Below, in pieces: positions 1-5,850 of a stretch of DNA of 36,732 bases (the first letter of the stretch is position 1; every line of letters starts with the position of its first letter). Position numbers and translations under genes: made by a program. Source of the DNA: a virus; IMG/VR virus record IMGVR_UViG_3300048006_000307, positions 1 through 36,732 of that record. The stretch is one strand, 5' to 3'. A model generated the notes under the pieces. The model had not been told where the DNA came from. It did no database searches and worked only from the letters and a program-made list of their open reading frames with translations.

Positions 1-103
1 GATCCGTTTATTTAATATCACAGTAGACAAGGTCGGATCTAACACCCTGTTTTATGTGTTGGTTTCTAATAGATTAACGCGCCAGCACCAATACTATTTG
101 AAT
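1..103. other. Gene-free left edge
   Basis: No open frame with coding character is seen here. The stretch holds late promoter copy 1 and its presumed leader. A short inverted pair GATCCG (1-6) and CGGATC (34-39), and a weak ACAC/GTGT hairpin near 43-60, are visible; both are too small to interpret. Confidence 0.5.
75..103 (-). promoter_or_regulatory. Putative phage late promoter, copy 1 (leftward)
   Basis: On the minus strand this reads ATTCAAA, 15 bases, then CGCGTTA, followed by an A/T-rich stretch. The same two boxes with the same spacer occur at four other places, all in front of late genes. Here the upstream box starts one base after the stop codon of the sigma-like gene (104-631), so the promoter drives genes beyond the left edge. 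The spacer also keeps GGTGCT, as in copies 4 and 5. Confidence 0.7.
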
Positions 104-631
104 TTATTTTAAAAACTTTTCAGCCTTTGCCATTACTGCACTAACACGTGAATTCATAGTGTAGTAAGTTACATCGTAATCTATGGCCAAATGGTTTATT
201 AATTTGCCTTCCCCGTAAACTTGCCAGATTAATTCGAACTCGTCTGCTCTAAGATATTGGCGTAGAGATTCAAGAGCTAAGCGAGTATCTATTGCATCAA
301 ACACATCTTCCTGTGCATCAACCATATAACTGTTCTCGGCTTGATCTTCATCATTGCTGTCTACAAAGTCAACATTTTCCTGGTAAGCTGAATTACGTTT
401 GTAAGTTTTAAGCTTGTTAGACATACTCGTATGTAGATAAGACATCACGGTACGTTCCACGGATCCATTAAGTTCCAATTGATCTAAGTTCATGATCAAG
501 TTGTAGTAGCTGACCTGGAAAGCATCTTCGACGTTATCAGGTTGCCAAGTCTTGAACTTGTGCTTAAGAGTTTCTACCTGCGAATAGTTCTTACTGATGA
601 AGTTATCTACTTCTGTTTTTGTTAGATTCAT
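104..631 (-). CDS. ECF-like RNA polymerase sigma factor
   Basis: The 175-residue protein has the two-domain plan of ECF (group 4) sigma factors. Residues about 10-85 look like region 2: VEDAFQVSYYNL corresponds to the usual DxxQexF helix, and SYLHTSMSNKLKTYKRN to the conserved WLxxiarNxxxDxxR helix. An acidic linker (about 86-112) leads to region 4 (about 115-175), ending in a helix-turn-helix, HLAIDYDVTYYTMNSRVSAV, the place of the family's EIAxxLgxsxgTVksRlxrA. It is the last gene of a leftward early operon starting near 1796, two bases after its neighbour. I infer that it directs host core polymerase to the phage ATTCAAA-N15-CGCGTTA promoters, one of which follows its stop codon. It is divergent, so another HTH regulator is possible but less likely. 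Confidence 0.72.
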   Translation of the reverse strand: MNLTKTEVDNFISKNYSQVETLKHKFKTWQPDNVEDAFQVSYYNLIMNLDQLELNGSVERTVMSYLHTSMSNKLKTYKRNSAYQENVDFVDSNDEDQAENSYMVDAQEDVFDAIDTRLALESLRQYLRADEFELIWQVYGEGKLINHLAIDYDVTYYTMNSRVSAVMAKAEKFLK

Positions 632-632
632 G

Positions 633-851
633 TTAGAGGTTATTTGTGTAGTTTCCTATTGTGCCACGCTTTACGTGGATTGTTATTTTGGCCTTGTCCT
701 GTTTTGTCATTAGACTTAAAAAGTCAAACAGCTTCTGAAATGCAAGTTGTGGGTATTGTCCTTGCAATATGATCTGATCCTTGTATCCTGTGATCACGAT
801 TTCAGTATACAGATTATTTGTTTTCTCGAATGTTGTATTCATAGTCGTCAT
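633..851 (-). CDS. Hypothetical small protein (72 aa)
   Basis: A short soluble protein without recognisable family. Its start lies inside the 3' end of the upstream 49-residue gene (38-base overlap); a second in-frame ATG three codons on is an alternative start. It ends one base before the sigma-like gene, so the two are probably translated from one early message. No signal peptide, membrane segment or cysteine motif is visible. Confidence 0.6.
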   Translation of the reverse strand: MTTMNTTFEKTNNLYTEIVITGYKDQIILQGQYPQLAFQKLFDFLSLMTKQDKAKITIHVKRGTIGNYTNNL

Positions 852-963
852 CGTTTACTAAGTTAATAATTTCTGAAATATTCAGATTGTCTTCTCCGAG
901 CTTAGCACGTAGATAAGCTACGTCTGCAATAAGCTGTAATGTTTCGGTTGATAATTTGTACAT
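814..963 (-). CDS. Hypothetical small acidic protein (49 aa)
   Basis: I read an ATG at 963 and a TAA at 814-816 on the minus strand. The product begins MYKLSTETLQLIADVAYLRA and ends in an acidic stretch (NDDDYEYNIRENK). Helical, soluble, no family recognised. It fits the operon spacing: 12 bases downstream of the preceding gene and overlapping the next. Codon use matches the neighbours, which favours a real gene over a chance frame. Confidence 0.55.
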   Translation of the reverse strand: MYKLSTETLQLIADVAYLRAKLGEDNLNISEIINLVNDDDYEYNIRENK

Positions 964-975
964 AGCAAATATATA

Positions 976-1215
976 TTAAGATGTTTTTTTATCGAGCATT
1001 CCCGTTACTAATTCATAAATAGGTGATGGTGCGTAGCACAATTCCCATTGATCAAAAGTATCTTCTGTCTCAAAATTAACAATGAAGTTCATTGCATCGT
1101 ATTCATACCAGCTTCCTGTCTCTTCTACGATTCGATATAGTAAACCTTCTACGTATAAATATCCGTCTTGGTATTCCATATCAAAGTTAATGCTTTCTGT
1201 GTCTGTGTATTCCAT
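976..1215 (-). CDS. Hypothetical acidic protein (79 aa)
   Basis: A strongly acidic small protein rich in Asp, Glu and Tyr (for example MEYTDTESINFDMEYQDGYL). Its ATG lies one base after the stop of the 51-residue gene upstream, so the pair is tightly linked in the early operon that ends in the sigma-like gene. Acidic early phage proteins are often DNA mimics or inhibitors of host enzymes, but nothing here proves that. Confidence 0.6.
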   Translation of the reverse strand: MEYTDTESINFDMEYQDGYLYVEGLLYRIVEETGSWYEYDAMNFIVNFETEDTFDQWELCYAPSPIYELVTGMLDKKTS

Positions 1216-1216
1216 A

Positions 1217-1372
1217 TTAGTTTTTGTTTAGTAAGAATTGAACGTGCTTTGTATATACATCCAATTGTAGGTTAATATCTTCTAATTCTTCTGGGTATAT
1301 TTCCAGTTCCTGTTTTAGTTCTGTGATGTCCATTAATAGCTCTGTTACATCATCGAGCATCCAGTTAATCAT
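1217..1372 (-). CDS. Hypothetical helical protein (51 aa)
   Basis: ATG at 1372, TAA at 1217-1219 on the minus strand. The product (MINWMLDDVTELLMDITELK onwards) has heptad-like Leu/Ile spacing, suggesting a short coiled coil. No family recognised. A motif TTTGGCACAATAATTTCACT lies about 20-40 bases upstream (1393-1412), partly inside the end of the upstream gene, and recurs in front of the lipoprotein gene ending at 33395. Confidence 0.55.
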   Translation of the reverse strand: MINWMLDDVTELLMDITELKQELEIYPEELEDINLQLDVYTKHVQFLLNKN

Positions 1373-1392
1373 AGTTTGTTGTTTTGTGTATT

Positions 1393-1412
1393 AGTGAAAT
1401 TATTGTGCCAAA
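1393..1412 (-). promoter_or_regulatory. Repeated motif TTTGGCACAAT-N-ATTTCACT, copy 1
   Basis: The motif overlaps the last codons of gene 1400-1585 and ends 20 bases before the ATG of 1217-1372. A copy with one difference lies at 33427-33446, also before a start codon. The TTTG could serve as a Bacteroidota -33 box, but no clear TAnnTTTG follows, so the role is uncertain. Confidence 0.3.
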
Positions 1413-1585
1413 GGTAGTTGATCTGCATTTAATATTTCGATCTTATGCTCGATCTTGTTGGCGATTAAGTACTTGCGAAATGCTTCCACGTTTCTGATAA
1501 CGTATGTTTCAGTGTGTGGTAGGTAGCACATTGATCCACCTTGTGGGAATGGCTTGGTCGTTGTTAGTCGAATAAATGTTTTCAT
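1400..1585 (-). CDS. Hypothetical small protein (61 aa)
   Basis: A basic small protein starting MKTFIRLTTTKPFPQGGSMC. The second half (VRNVEAFRKYLIANKIEHKI-like) looks like an alpha/beta unit. No family recognised. It is the second gene after the early promoter near 1763-1796, and its ATG lies one base after the stop of the first gene. Confidence 0.6.
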   Translation of the reverse strand: MKTFIRLTTTKPFPQGGSMCYLPHTETYVIRNVEAFRKYLIANKIEHKIEILNADQLPLAQ

Positions 1586-1586
1586 A

Positions 1587-1739
1587 TTATAGTTGTTCTG
1601 CGTATAGCTCTAAGCCGTTATCAAATAAGATTTTGTTGTTCCAAGGGTGTATTGCTACGATTGTAATAACTTCTGTTACTTCTTTACCGAAAGCTAATGT
1701 TCTTGTGATTTCGAATTGCTGACCTTTTGAATATTTCAT
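1587..1739 (-). CDS. Hypothetical small protein, first gene of the sigma operon (50 aa)
   Basis: ATG at 1739, TAA at 1587-1589 on the minus strand. The product begins MKYSKGQQFEITRTLAFGKE and looks like a small beta-strand-rich protein. It follows directly after an early-type promoter and a leader made of repeated ACAA units. No family recognised. Position makes it the first gene of the seven-gene operon that ends with the ECF-like sigma. Confidence 0.6.
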   Translation of the reverse strand: MKYSKGQQFEITRTLAFGKEVTEVITIVAIHPWNNKILFDNGLELYAEQL

Positions 1740-1762
1740 GTGTTTGTTTGTTTGTTACATTG

Positions 1763-1796
1763 CAAATATACAACAAATATTTTAATCGCAAACGAT
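1763..1796 (-). promoter_or_regulatory. Early-type promoter A, in front of the sigma operon
   Basis: Minus strand: ATCGTTTG, 18 bases after the TTG, then TATATTTG, followed by CAATGTAAC. This is an exact fit to the Bacteroidota TTG / TAnnTTTG promoter pattern and the best copy of the eleven-member early family in the window. Confidence 0.75.
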
Positions 1797-1802
1797 AACC
1801 AC

Positions 1803-1835
1803 AAAAAAAATCCCAAACTATTTCTAGCTTGAGAT
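1803..1835 (-). terminator. Intrinsic terminator of the lysis operon
   Basis: On the minus strand a 10-bp stem (ATCTCAAGCT with AGTTTGGGAT, two G-U pairs) with loop AGAAAT is followed by eight T. It ends the leftward lysis operon just before early promoter A, separating the two transcription units. The same loop is used in the terminator at 32642-32675. Confidence 0.8.
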
Positions 1836-1860
1836 CTTAAGTATAAGCGAACGGTAGTGT

Positions 1861-2010
1861 TTACCGGAGTACTATATCGATGTTTTCAAAATCCTTTTCT
1901 GTGAATAACACGTTATCTTCTATCCATGTAACGGAAGTGATTACGTACCACAAAGCAATTATGGTTAGCACGTATTTGGGCGGGAATAAATATAATAGTC
2001 TATCCAACAT
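1861..2010 (-). CDS. Small membrane protein of the lysis operon (49 aa)
   Basis: ATG at 2010, TAA at 1861-1863 on the minus strand. The product begins MLDRLLYLFPPKYVLTIIAL and has one hydrophobic segment (about residues 13-30) followed by an acidic tail. Its ATG shares a base with the stop of the preceding gene (TAATG), a sign of coupled translation. As last gene of the operon that carries the amidase, it could be a holin-like, antiholin or spanin-type accessory protein; no family is recognised. Confidence 0.6.
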   Translation of the reverse strand: MLDRLLYLFPPKYVLTIIALWYVITSVTWIEDNVLFTEKDFENIDIVLR

Positions 2011-2189
2011 TATGAACCACATGCTTCGCAATCGTCACCCTCAAGGTTACAATTTGCATTGTCGTTCTTCTCATCGTTTTCTAACTCTTCAATAAAGCTA
2101 GCAAAGTCGTCCATGACTTGTTCTGATCTCTTGTTAAGATCCTCGTTCGTTAGTGCAGGAATTCCTGCGTGTTCATTTGGTGTTTCCAT
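2010..2189 (-). CDS. Hypothetical small protein with C-terminal Cys cluster (59 aa)
   Basis: ATG at 2189, TAA at 2010-2012 on the minus strand. The acidic product begins METPNEHAGIPALTNEDLNK and ends NCNLEGDDCEACGS, three cysteines within the last 13 residues (C-x6-C-x2-C). The cluster could bind a metal or form disulphides; there is no signal peptide. It sits between the HNH gene and a coupled small membrane protein. A rightward frame over the same bases is only its shadow. Confidence 0.6.
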   Translation of the reverse strand: METPNEHAGIPALTNEDLNKRSEQVMDDFASFIEELENDEKNDNANCNLEGDDCEACGS

Positions 2190-2216
2190 ATTTAATTATT
2201 TAGTTTGTAAATTTAA

Positions 2217-2573
2217 TTAACCCAAATAGAAGTTGTCATAATTCCCGTAAACTTCTGGGTAGTCTAATTTGTCTTGTGCACTCTTCTTGCCGTGGCATTT
2301 GTGACAGAGTGGTTCTAAGTTATCAGGATCAAGACCAAGCGAGTTGTCAACTTCATATGGTACAATGTGATCTACAACATCTGCTAAGATCGGTTTGCTA
2401 TCGATCGAACAATGACTGCATAATGGCTGTTCCTCAATAACTGATTTCCTAACCTTGCGCCATGCGCTTGACAGATAGAACTTCCTGTTATCGATGAGCC
2501 GATCACCTGCCTGCTTCTTACCTGTTTTCTTAGGTGACTTTGCATAAGGTGTTGGGTTGTATTTAATGTTCAC
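2217..2573 (-). CDS. HNH endonuclease
   Basis: The C-terminal half carries a complete HNH motif: CSHC and CHKC zinc-binding pairs, DVVDHIVP with the first catalytic His, the NLEPLC Asn box, and a last His in CHKCHGKK. HNH nucleases next to packaging genes often help the terminase nick or cut DNA, and others are homing enzymes; this one lies in the lysis operon about 3 kb from the terminase genes. I chose the GTG at 2573 (protein starting MNIKYNPTPYAK, 118 aa) because it overlaps the amidase stop by only 11 bases. An ATG at 2645 would lie deep inside the amidase gene. Confidence 0.85.
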   Translation of the reverse strand: MNIKYNPTPYAKSPKKTGKKQAGDRLIDNRKFYLSSAWRKVRKSVIEEQPLCSHCSIDSKPILADVVDHIVPYEVDNSLGLDPDNLEPLCHKCHGKKSAQDKLDYPEVYGNYDNFYLG

Positions 2574-2973
2574 CGTATTCTGATTTAGCGTCGAATGAAG
2601 GACAAGCCTTAGTTGATACATCGCGATGACCAATGATCTTCGCATTTGGAAATTCTTCTTTCAGTGCCCAGAGGAGTTGTCCGAAGGATTGCTTTTGCGC
2701 TGACGTTCTTGTATCTTTAGGTGCCTTCATATCTGAATCCATTCCACCAACATAAACGATACCAATCGAATCATGATTAAAGCCTCGTGCATGAGCACCA
2801 GGGATTTCTACCGATCTGCCTGGCTCGATCGTACCATCGATCTTGATCAAGTAATGGTAACCAATATCAGACCAACCCTTAGCCTTGTGCCAACGTCTAA
2901 TGTCCTCGACATCATGCTCTCTACCTTCTGGAGTTGCAGTACAATGAATAATAATGTAGTTAATTGATCTCAT
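2563..2973 (-). CDS. N-acetylmuramoyl-L-alanine amidase, T7-lysozyme type (endolysin)
   Basis: The 136-residue product closely follows T7 lysozyme (amidase_2 fold, zinc-dependent; cuts the bond between N-acetylmuramic acid and L-Ala in peptidoglycan). Visible signatures are IIIHCTAT, RRWHKAKGW, IGYHYLIK, GRSVEIPGAHA, NHDSIGIVYVGG and GHRDV...KACPSFD. By position the zinc ligands are His10, His116 and Cys124, with Tyr39 and Lys122 at the active site, all present. Starts at 2997 and 3042 exist upstream but overlap the preceding gene; MRSINYII matches the family length. No signal peptide, so it needs a holin. T7 lysozyme also inhibits T7 RNA polymerase, but no such polymerase is seen here. Confidence 0.92.
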   Translation of the reverse strand: MRSINYIIIHCTATPEGREHDVEDIRRWHKAKGWSDIGYHYLIKIDGTIEPGRSVEIPGAHARGFNHDSIGIVYVGGMDSDMKAPKDTRTSAQKQSFGQLLWALKEEFPNAKIIGHRDVSTKACPSFDAKSEYGEH

Positions 2974-2983
2974 GGTTGGGTAT

Positions 2984-3271
2984 TTATCGGGTAACATATA
3001 GTTTGTATATTTCGTCTGATGTTTGGCTAACGTACCTAACAACTACCGAATCTTTCATTGGGGTATAAAACAAAACCAGATCCAAATCACCAAATTGAAC
3101 TCGTTCTTGTGTTGGCGACTTAGCAATAATATTACTGATCATTTCGAATTCATCCACAGTAGATTGTAGCACGGTAGTTTCTAAAACCAACTTATGCGTT
3201 GGTAATATCTCACTTTGGGCTGAAGCAGAAAGTCCAGCGACGAGCAATAGAATAGATAATGTGTTTCTCAT
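2984..3271 (-). CDS. Exported small protein, first gene of the lysis operon
   Basis: The 95-residue product begins with a Sec signal peptide: MRNTLSILLLVAGLSASAQS, with a likely cut after ASA before Gln, the common Bacteroidota pattern. The mature part (about 76 aa) is a soluble periplasmic protein with no recognised domain. It lies about 100 bases downstream of late promoter copy 2 and directly ahead of the amidase, so a role in lysis (for example outer-membrane disruption) is plausible. It has no lipobox and no transmembrane helix besides the signal, so it is not a standard spanin. Confidence 0.65.
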   Translation of the reverse strand: MRNTLSILLLVAGLSASAQSEILPTHKLVLETTVLQSTVDEFEMISNIIAKSPTQERVQFGDLDLVLFYTPMKDSVVVRYVSQTSDEIYKLYVTR

Positions 3272-3373
3272 AGTGTGTGTTTTAAATAAGCCAGTTTTGT
3301 AGAGGTTGCTGGCATACTCTATTAATGCTGATCATGTTTCAACAGAGTGAATTGACCTTAGTGTCCATCTAAA

Positions 3374-3402
3374 TAACGCGTCAGGTCACTATCTATTTGA
3401 AT
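3374..3402 (-). promoter_or_regulatory. Putative phage late promoter, copy 2 (lysis operon)
   Basis: Minus strand: ATTCAAA, 15 bases, CGCGTTA, then TTTAGA. The site lies 102 bases before the exported-protein gene and is the only promoter-like signal I see for the lysis operon. Its spacer departs from the GGGTGCTC of copies 4 and 5, which shows that the two boxes are the conserved core. Confidence 0.7.
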
Positions 3403-3450
3403 AGATCCCAAAATAAATTCTCTCTCTCGTACGTATGTGCTTCGCGGGAT

Positions 3451-3475
3451 TACTAGCATACTACTTATACTAGTA
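3451..3475. repeat. Inverted repeat 1 of the gene-free region
   Basis: TACTAGCATA and TATACTAGTA face each other across CTACT: 10-base arms with one mismatch. The element lies inside the first copy of the direct repeat AGCATACTACTWATACTAGT. Confidence 0.7.
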
Positions 3476-3480
3476 GCAGT

Positions 3481-3566
3481 TATACTCCTAAGGGTTATAA
3501 GGACACTAAGTATCATTACAACTGAAGAAACATTATTATATTTTTTTATATTCCCTTAGGGGTATA
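3481..3566. repeat. Inverted repeat 2: 14-base arms around a 58-base loop
   Basis: TATACTCCTAAGGG (3481-3494) pairs with CCCTTAGGGGTATA (3553-3566), with a single G-U pair. The loop is A/T-rich and contains a run of T at 3541-3547. Confidence 0.7.
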
Positions 3567-3649
3567 GGTGGTAGATAATAAAGTCTTCGCCAAATAAATG
3601 AACACTCATTGCTGATCGGCCTTTTTGAAGAATCAGTTGTAGTAGATAT

Positions 3650-3681
3650 GCTATCCTTACTTTTATTAGTAAGTGGATAGC
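3650..3681. repeat. Inverted repeat 3
   Basis: GCTATCC-TTAC and GTAA-GT-GGATAGC form an 11-bp hairpin with a two-base bulge and loop TTTTATTA. Its right arm runs into the second copy of the direct repeat at 3679-3698. Confidence 0.7.
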
Positions 3682-3938
3682 ATACTACTAATACTAGTTA
3701 TCCCGTACGTATGCGAAGGAATTAATAGCCTTTAAGAGCGGGTTCGATTTGTATTTATTCCAACCCGTATGTGAGTTACTTATTTAGACATATCACTACG
3801 TTCATATCTAGACCTCAACAATACATACATATTAGTGAGGTGGACTAAGTGCGTTAGAATGCAAATAAACATCCTCTACACACAAGAATGCCCAGACGTT
3901 AAGCCTAGGCATTTCATGTAATCTATCGTATGTGACTC

Positions 3939-4100
3939 TTATTTGGCGTCTAACTCCTTCGCCAATAATTTGGTTACGCGATCAAGTTCATCACTTTCCT
4001 TTTCATTCAATTCACGCTTAGACTCCAGTTTATTTAGGTGTTCTATTTTGGCGGTGTAATACATCAAGCGTCCTTTTTTCCAATCGTTTTCTGGGTCCAT
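3939..4100 (-). CDS. Hypothetical coiled-coil protein (53 aa)
   Basis: ATG at 4100, TAA at 3939-3941 on the minus strand. The product (MDPENDWKKGRLMYYTAKIE, then a Lys/Glu-rich helix to the end) is highly charged, with regular Leu spacing typical of a short coiled coil. It follows the 134-residue gene by one base. No family recognised. Confidence 0.6.
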   Translation of the reverse strand: MDPENDWKKGRLMYYTAKIEHLNKLESKRELNEKESDELDRVTKLLAKELDAK

Positions 4101-4101
4101 A

Positions 4102-4506
4102 TTATAGTTGTTTAATTAAGTGATCGATTACTGTTTCTAATTGGCGTAATGTCATTTTGACTTTTACCCATTGCTGAGATTCTAAAGGCGATATGTCATC
4201 TGTCATACGATCAGTTGATATGTGCCATCTTAACCACCCCACATAATGGGAGAGTTCTGCTAGGTCCCCTATATTAAGGCCCCCTGTATATGAGGCCCCA
4301 CCATTATAGGACTCTATTAGTTTATCTGTATATCGATCTAACTCTATATCATACACATGTATATATGATAGCCCCTTATACTTAGGCCTATCGCATAAGG
4401 ACGTATGTAGTACCATATTCTCAGGCAATAGCATGAATGATGTATTAGATATACCACCCTTAGTGTACGCTTTATTAATAGTTAATGCTTTCTCGTAGTA
4501 ATTCAT
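4102..4506 (-). CDS. Hypothetical protein with atypical codon use (134 aa)
   Basis: A soluble protein without recognised domain. Its ATG overlaps the stop of the small membrane protein upstream (ATGA), so the two are coupled. The reading frame uses GGG, AGG, ATA and GCC often, whereas neighbouring phage genes prefer GGT, GGA and ATT/ATC. The codon bias points to a more recent arrival than the rest of the genome. Function unknown. Confidence 0.65.
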   Translation of the reverse strand: MNYYEKALTINKAYTKGGISNTSFMLLPENMVLHTSLCDRPKYKGLSYIHVYDIELDRYTDKLIESYNGGASYTGGLNIGDLAELSHYVGWLRWHISTDRMTDDISPLESQQWVKVKMTLRQLETVIDHLIKQL

Positions 4507-4628
4507 GATGCTAATAGTATAGATGTTAGTATTATAATAGCTGATGGTGTGATGTACATAAGTACCTTAGTGATCACGCTATAAGACGGTGTGTCTGGTG
4601 TGCGTTCGTATTTATCCAATGAAGACAT
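4503..4628 (-). CDS. Small membrane protein (41 aa)
   Basis: ATG at 4628, TGA at 4503-4505 on the minus strand. A polar N-terminus (MSSLDKYERTPDTPSYSV) is followed by one hydrophobic helix to the C-terminus (about residues 22-41). Its stop overlaps the next start as ATGA, so the two are probably translated together. First gene of a three-gene leftward cassette; no family recognised. No clear member of either promoter family precedes it. Confidence 0.55.
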   Translation of the reverse strand: MSSLDKYERTPDTPSYSVITKVLMYITPSAIIILTSILLAS

Positions 4629-4782
4629 AATATATTGTTATTGATTACTCAGCTAAAGTAATACATATATTAATACCATTTGAATATTTAAATAATAAAT
4701 ATGATAATAGAGTACTTAGTACTATCACGTTGATCATCATCATATGCCCTACTATATGACCATATGTTGGCCCTTATATAGG

Positions 4783-4813
4783 TGCTGTGATACTTTATAT
4801 TATCACTGTGATA
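4783..4813. repeat. Operator-like TGTGATAC / TATCAC repeats
   Basis: CTGTGATACT occurs twice with a TATCAC between, giving both a perfect 13-base palindrome (TATCACTGTGATA) and a GTGATA/TATCAC stem. A third TGTGATAC lies near 5179. The spacing of about one to two helical turns suits a dimeric DNA-binding protein. No regulator is identified. Confidence 0.45.
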
Positions 4814-4987
4814 CTCATCTTAACTCATTAATAACTAAGCACTTACGTCATAATAATTCATCAATGGGGAAGGGGCATTTGATCCTTAAACTATAACATC
4901 ACGAGATCATGTCCAACCTTCACTTTTTTGTAATGGGTTACATTCCTCGGGGGGAGTTTCTGCGTTTACTGGTGGTTAATACTCAGT

Positions 4988-5016
4988 ATTCAAACGGAAG
5001 GGGTTCGTACGCGTTA
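4988..5016 (+). promoter_or_regulatory. Putative phage late promoter, copy 3 (packaging genes)
   Basis: ATTCAAA, 15 bases (with GGGGTTC in the spacer), CGCGTTA, then TATAGATATA. It lies 233 bases upstream of the small terminase gene, leaving a long leader that contains the hairpin at 5097-5120. Confidence 0.72.
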
Positions 5017-5096
5017 TATAGATATAGGCCTTTTACATTGATTTAAAGCGTTCACGCACAGTATTAGGCTTAATTCGTTATAAACTAGGAGGTTAT

Positions 5097-5120
5097 GGAG
5101 CCCGTTTTGAAGCCGGCTCC
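5097..5120 (+). repeat. GC-rich hairpin in the late leader
   Basis: GGAGCC and GGCTCC form a perfect 6-bp stem around a 12-base loop, with AGGA/TCCT as possible outer arms. There is no T-run, so it is not a terminator. It may be a leader structure or part of the terminase recognition site. Confidence 0.5.
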
Positions 5121-5249
5121 TCCTCAACTTCACACTCAAAGCACCTGCGACACACTCTGTATTTGGCGAGATATCTATTGTGATACCTCTAAAAACCAGT
5201 AAACGGGGTCGTCAAACTGGCCGCAAACCCGGCTATAATAGGTAAGAAA

Positions 5250-5675
5250 ATGAGCAAAAATGAGCAAAAAACCCAGGGAAATCTAGTACCTAGGGTGACT
5301 AAATCTGTCGATGAACTGAAGTTGTATGACGACTTTGGGACTGTTTTATCAAATCACGGCCAATTATCTGAGCTAGATCTTGTAACACTCAAGATGCTAG
5401 CAGATACTTATGCGCTATATTTAAGAATCAAGAAACAATGGGAGCACGAAGGCAGACCAGTTGTTGAAGAATATGAATCGCGTGGAGATGTGTTAACTCG
5501 CCCCTCCGTTTTGTACAAGGAGATGATTGCACTCCAGAAGGAAGTGCTAACCCTCTTACGTGAAATGCACATGTCGCCTAAATCAAGAGCTTCACTTCAA
5601 GGCTTGATACTACCAGACATAAACAGTGGTACACAAAAGGCTAAATCTACAATTGAAGACTTCTTAGATCTATAA
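5250..5675 (+). CDS. terS: Phage terminase small subunit (P27-like)
   Basis: 141 residues placed directly before the large terminase. The middle (TVLSNHGQLSELDLVTLKMLADTYALYLRIKKQW onwards) and the end (a short conserved stretch before IEDFLDL) resemble the P27-type small terminase family, which forms a ring that recognises phage DNA and hands it to the motor subunit. The first bases contain ATGAGCAAAA twice in a row in different frames; the first ATG gives the open frame. Assignment rests mainly on position and general helical character. Confidence 0.75.
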   Translation: MSKNEQKTQGNLVPRVTKSVDELKLYDDFGTVLSNHGQLSELDLVTLKMLADTYALYLRIKKQWEHEGRPVVEEYESRGDVLTRPSVLYKEMIALQKEVLTLLREMHMSPKSRASLQGLILPDINSGTQKAKSTIEDFLDL

Positions 5676-5679
5676 TATT

Positions 5680-5850
5680 ATGAAACCAGTTTACATATAC
5701 CGCAAGAAATACAATTCAGTAGCTGAGGCTGCAGTTGAGTTAGGATTAGCTAGGTTCGTTATTGTGGCTCGAGTAAGAAGCAAGTCTGAACTTTGGAAAG
5801 ATTGGTCTAATGACGTGCCAAAGCGCAAGGTTAAAAAGAAGACTGACTAA
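5680..5850 (+). CDS. Small basic NUMOD1-like DNA-binding protein (56 aa)
   Basis: ATG at 5680, TAA at 5848-5850, overlapping the large terminase start as TAATG. The product starts MKPVYIYRKKYNSVAEAAVE and has a basic tail (PKRKVKKKTD). The middle fits the NUMOD1-type helix-turn-helix (Y-x-S-x-x-E-A-A-x-x-L-G), usually found attached to homing nucleases or as small phage DNA-binding proteins. Wedged between the two terminase genes, it may assist packaging-site recognition; that is inference. Confidence 0.6.
   Translation: MKPVYIYRKKYNSVAEAAVELGLARFVIVARVRSKSELWKDWSNDVPKRKVKKKTD

Larger units (their letters stand above)
3272..3938. other. Gene-free region with repeats and hairpins
   Basis: About 670 bases without a believable gene on either strand. 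It contains late promoter copy 2, a 20-base direct repeat (3455-3474 and 3679-3698), two copies of CGTACGTATG (3428-3437, 3704-3713), and at least five inverted repeats: 3451-3475, 3481-3494 with 3553-3566, 3650-3681, 3739-3767 and 3887-3914. Such density suggests a replication origin, structured RNAs or a protein-binding region; the sequence alone does not decide. Confidence 0.6.
4629..5249. other. Gene-free divergent region before the terminase genes
   Basis: About 620 bases between the leftward cassette and the rightward packaging genes. It holds three TGTGATAC copies (4785, 4806, 5179), two of them framing TATCAC so that TATCACTGTGATA forms a palindrome; AGTACTTAGTACT near 4711; G-rich tracts near 4865 and 4948; late promoter copy 3 (4988-5016); and a GC-rich hairpin (5097-5120). 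Position directly upstream of the small terminase is where cos or pac sites usually lie, but no such site can be proved by eye. Confidence 0.55.

Noticed and set aside
1-39. GATCCG / CGGATC inverted pair at the left edge as a possible genome end
   Set aside because: Six bases are expected by chance and no other sign of a terminus is visible.
1880-2095. Rightward 71-codon frame
   Set aside because: It lies opposite two coupled leftward small genes (1861-2010, 2010-2189) that fit the operon; the rightward product has no coding character.
2574-2645. ATG at 2645 as start of the HNH gene
   Set aside because: It would place 24 residues inside the conserved end of the amidase gene; the GTG at 2573 fits better.
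3832-3912. Leftward 26-codon frame (MPRLNVWAFL...)
   Set aside because: Very short, overlaps a hairpin, not linked to a neighbour and without the usual leader.
4662-4683. ATTCAAA on the minus strand near 4677-4683, possible sixth late promoter
   Set aside because: The second box at the right distance is not CGCGTTA or close to it.
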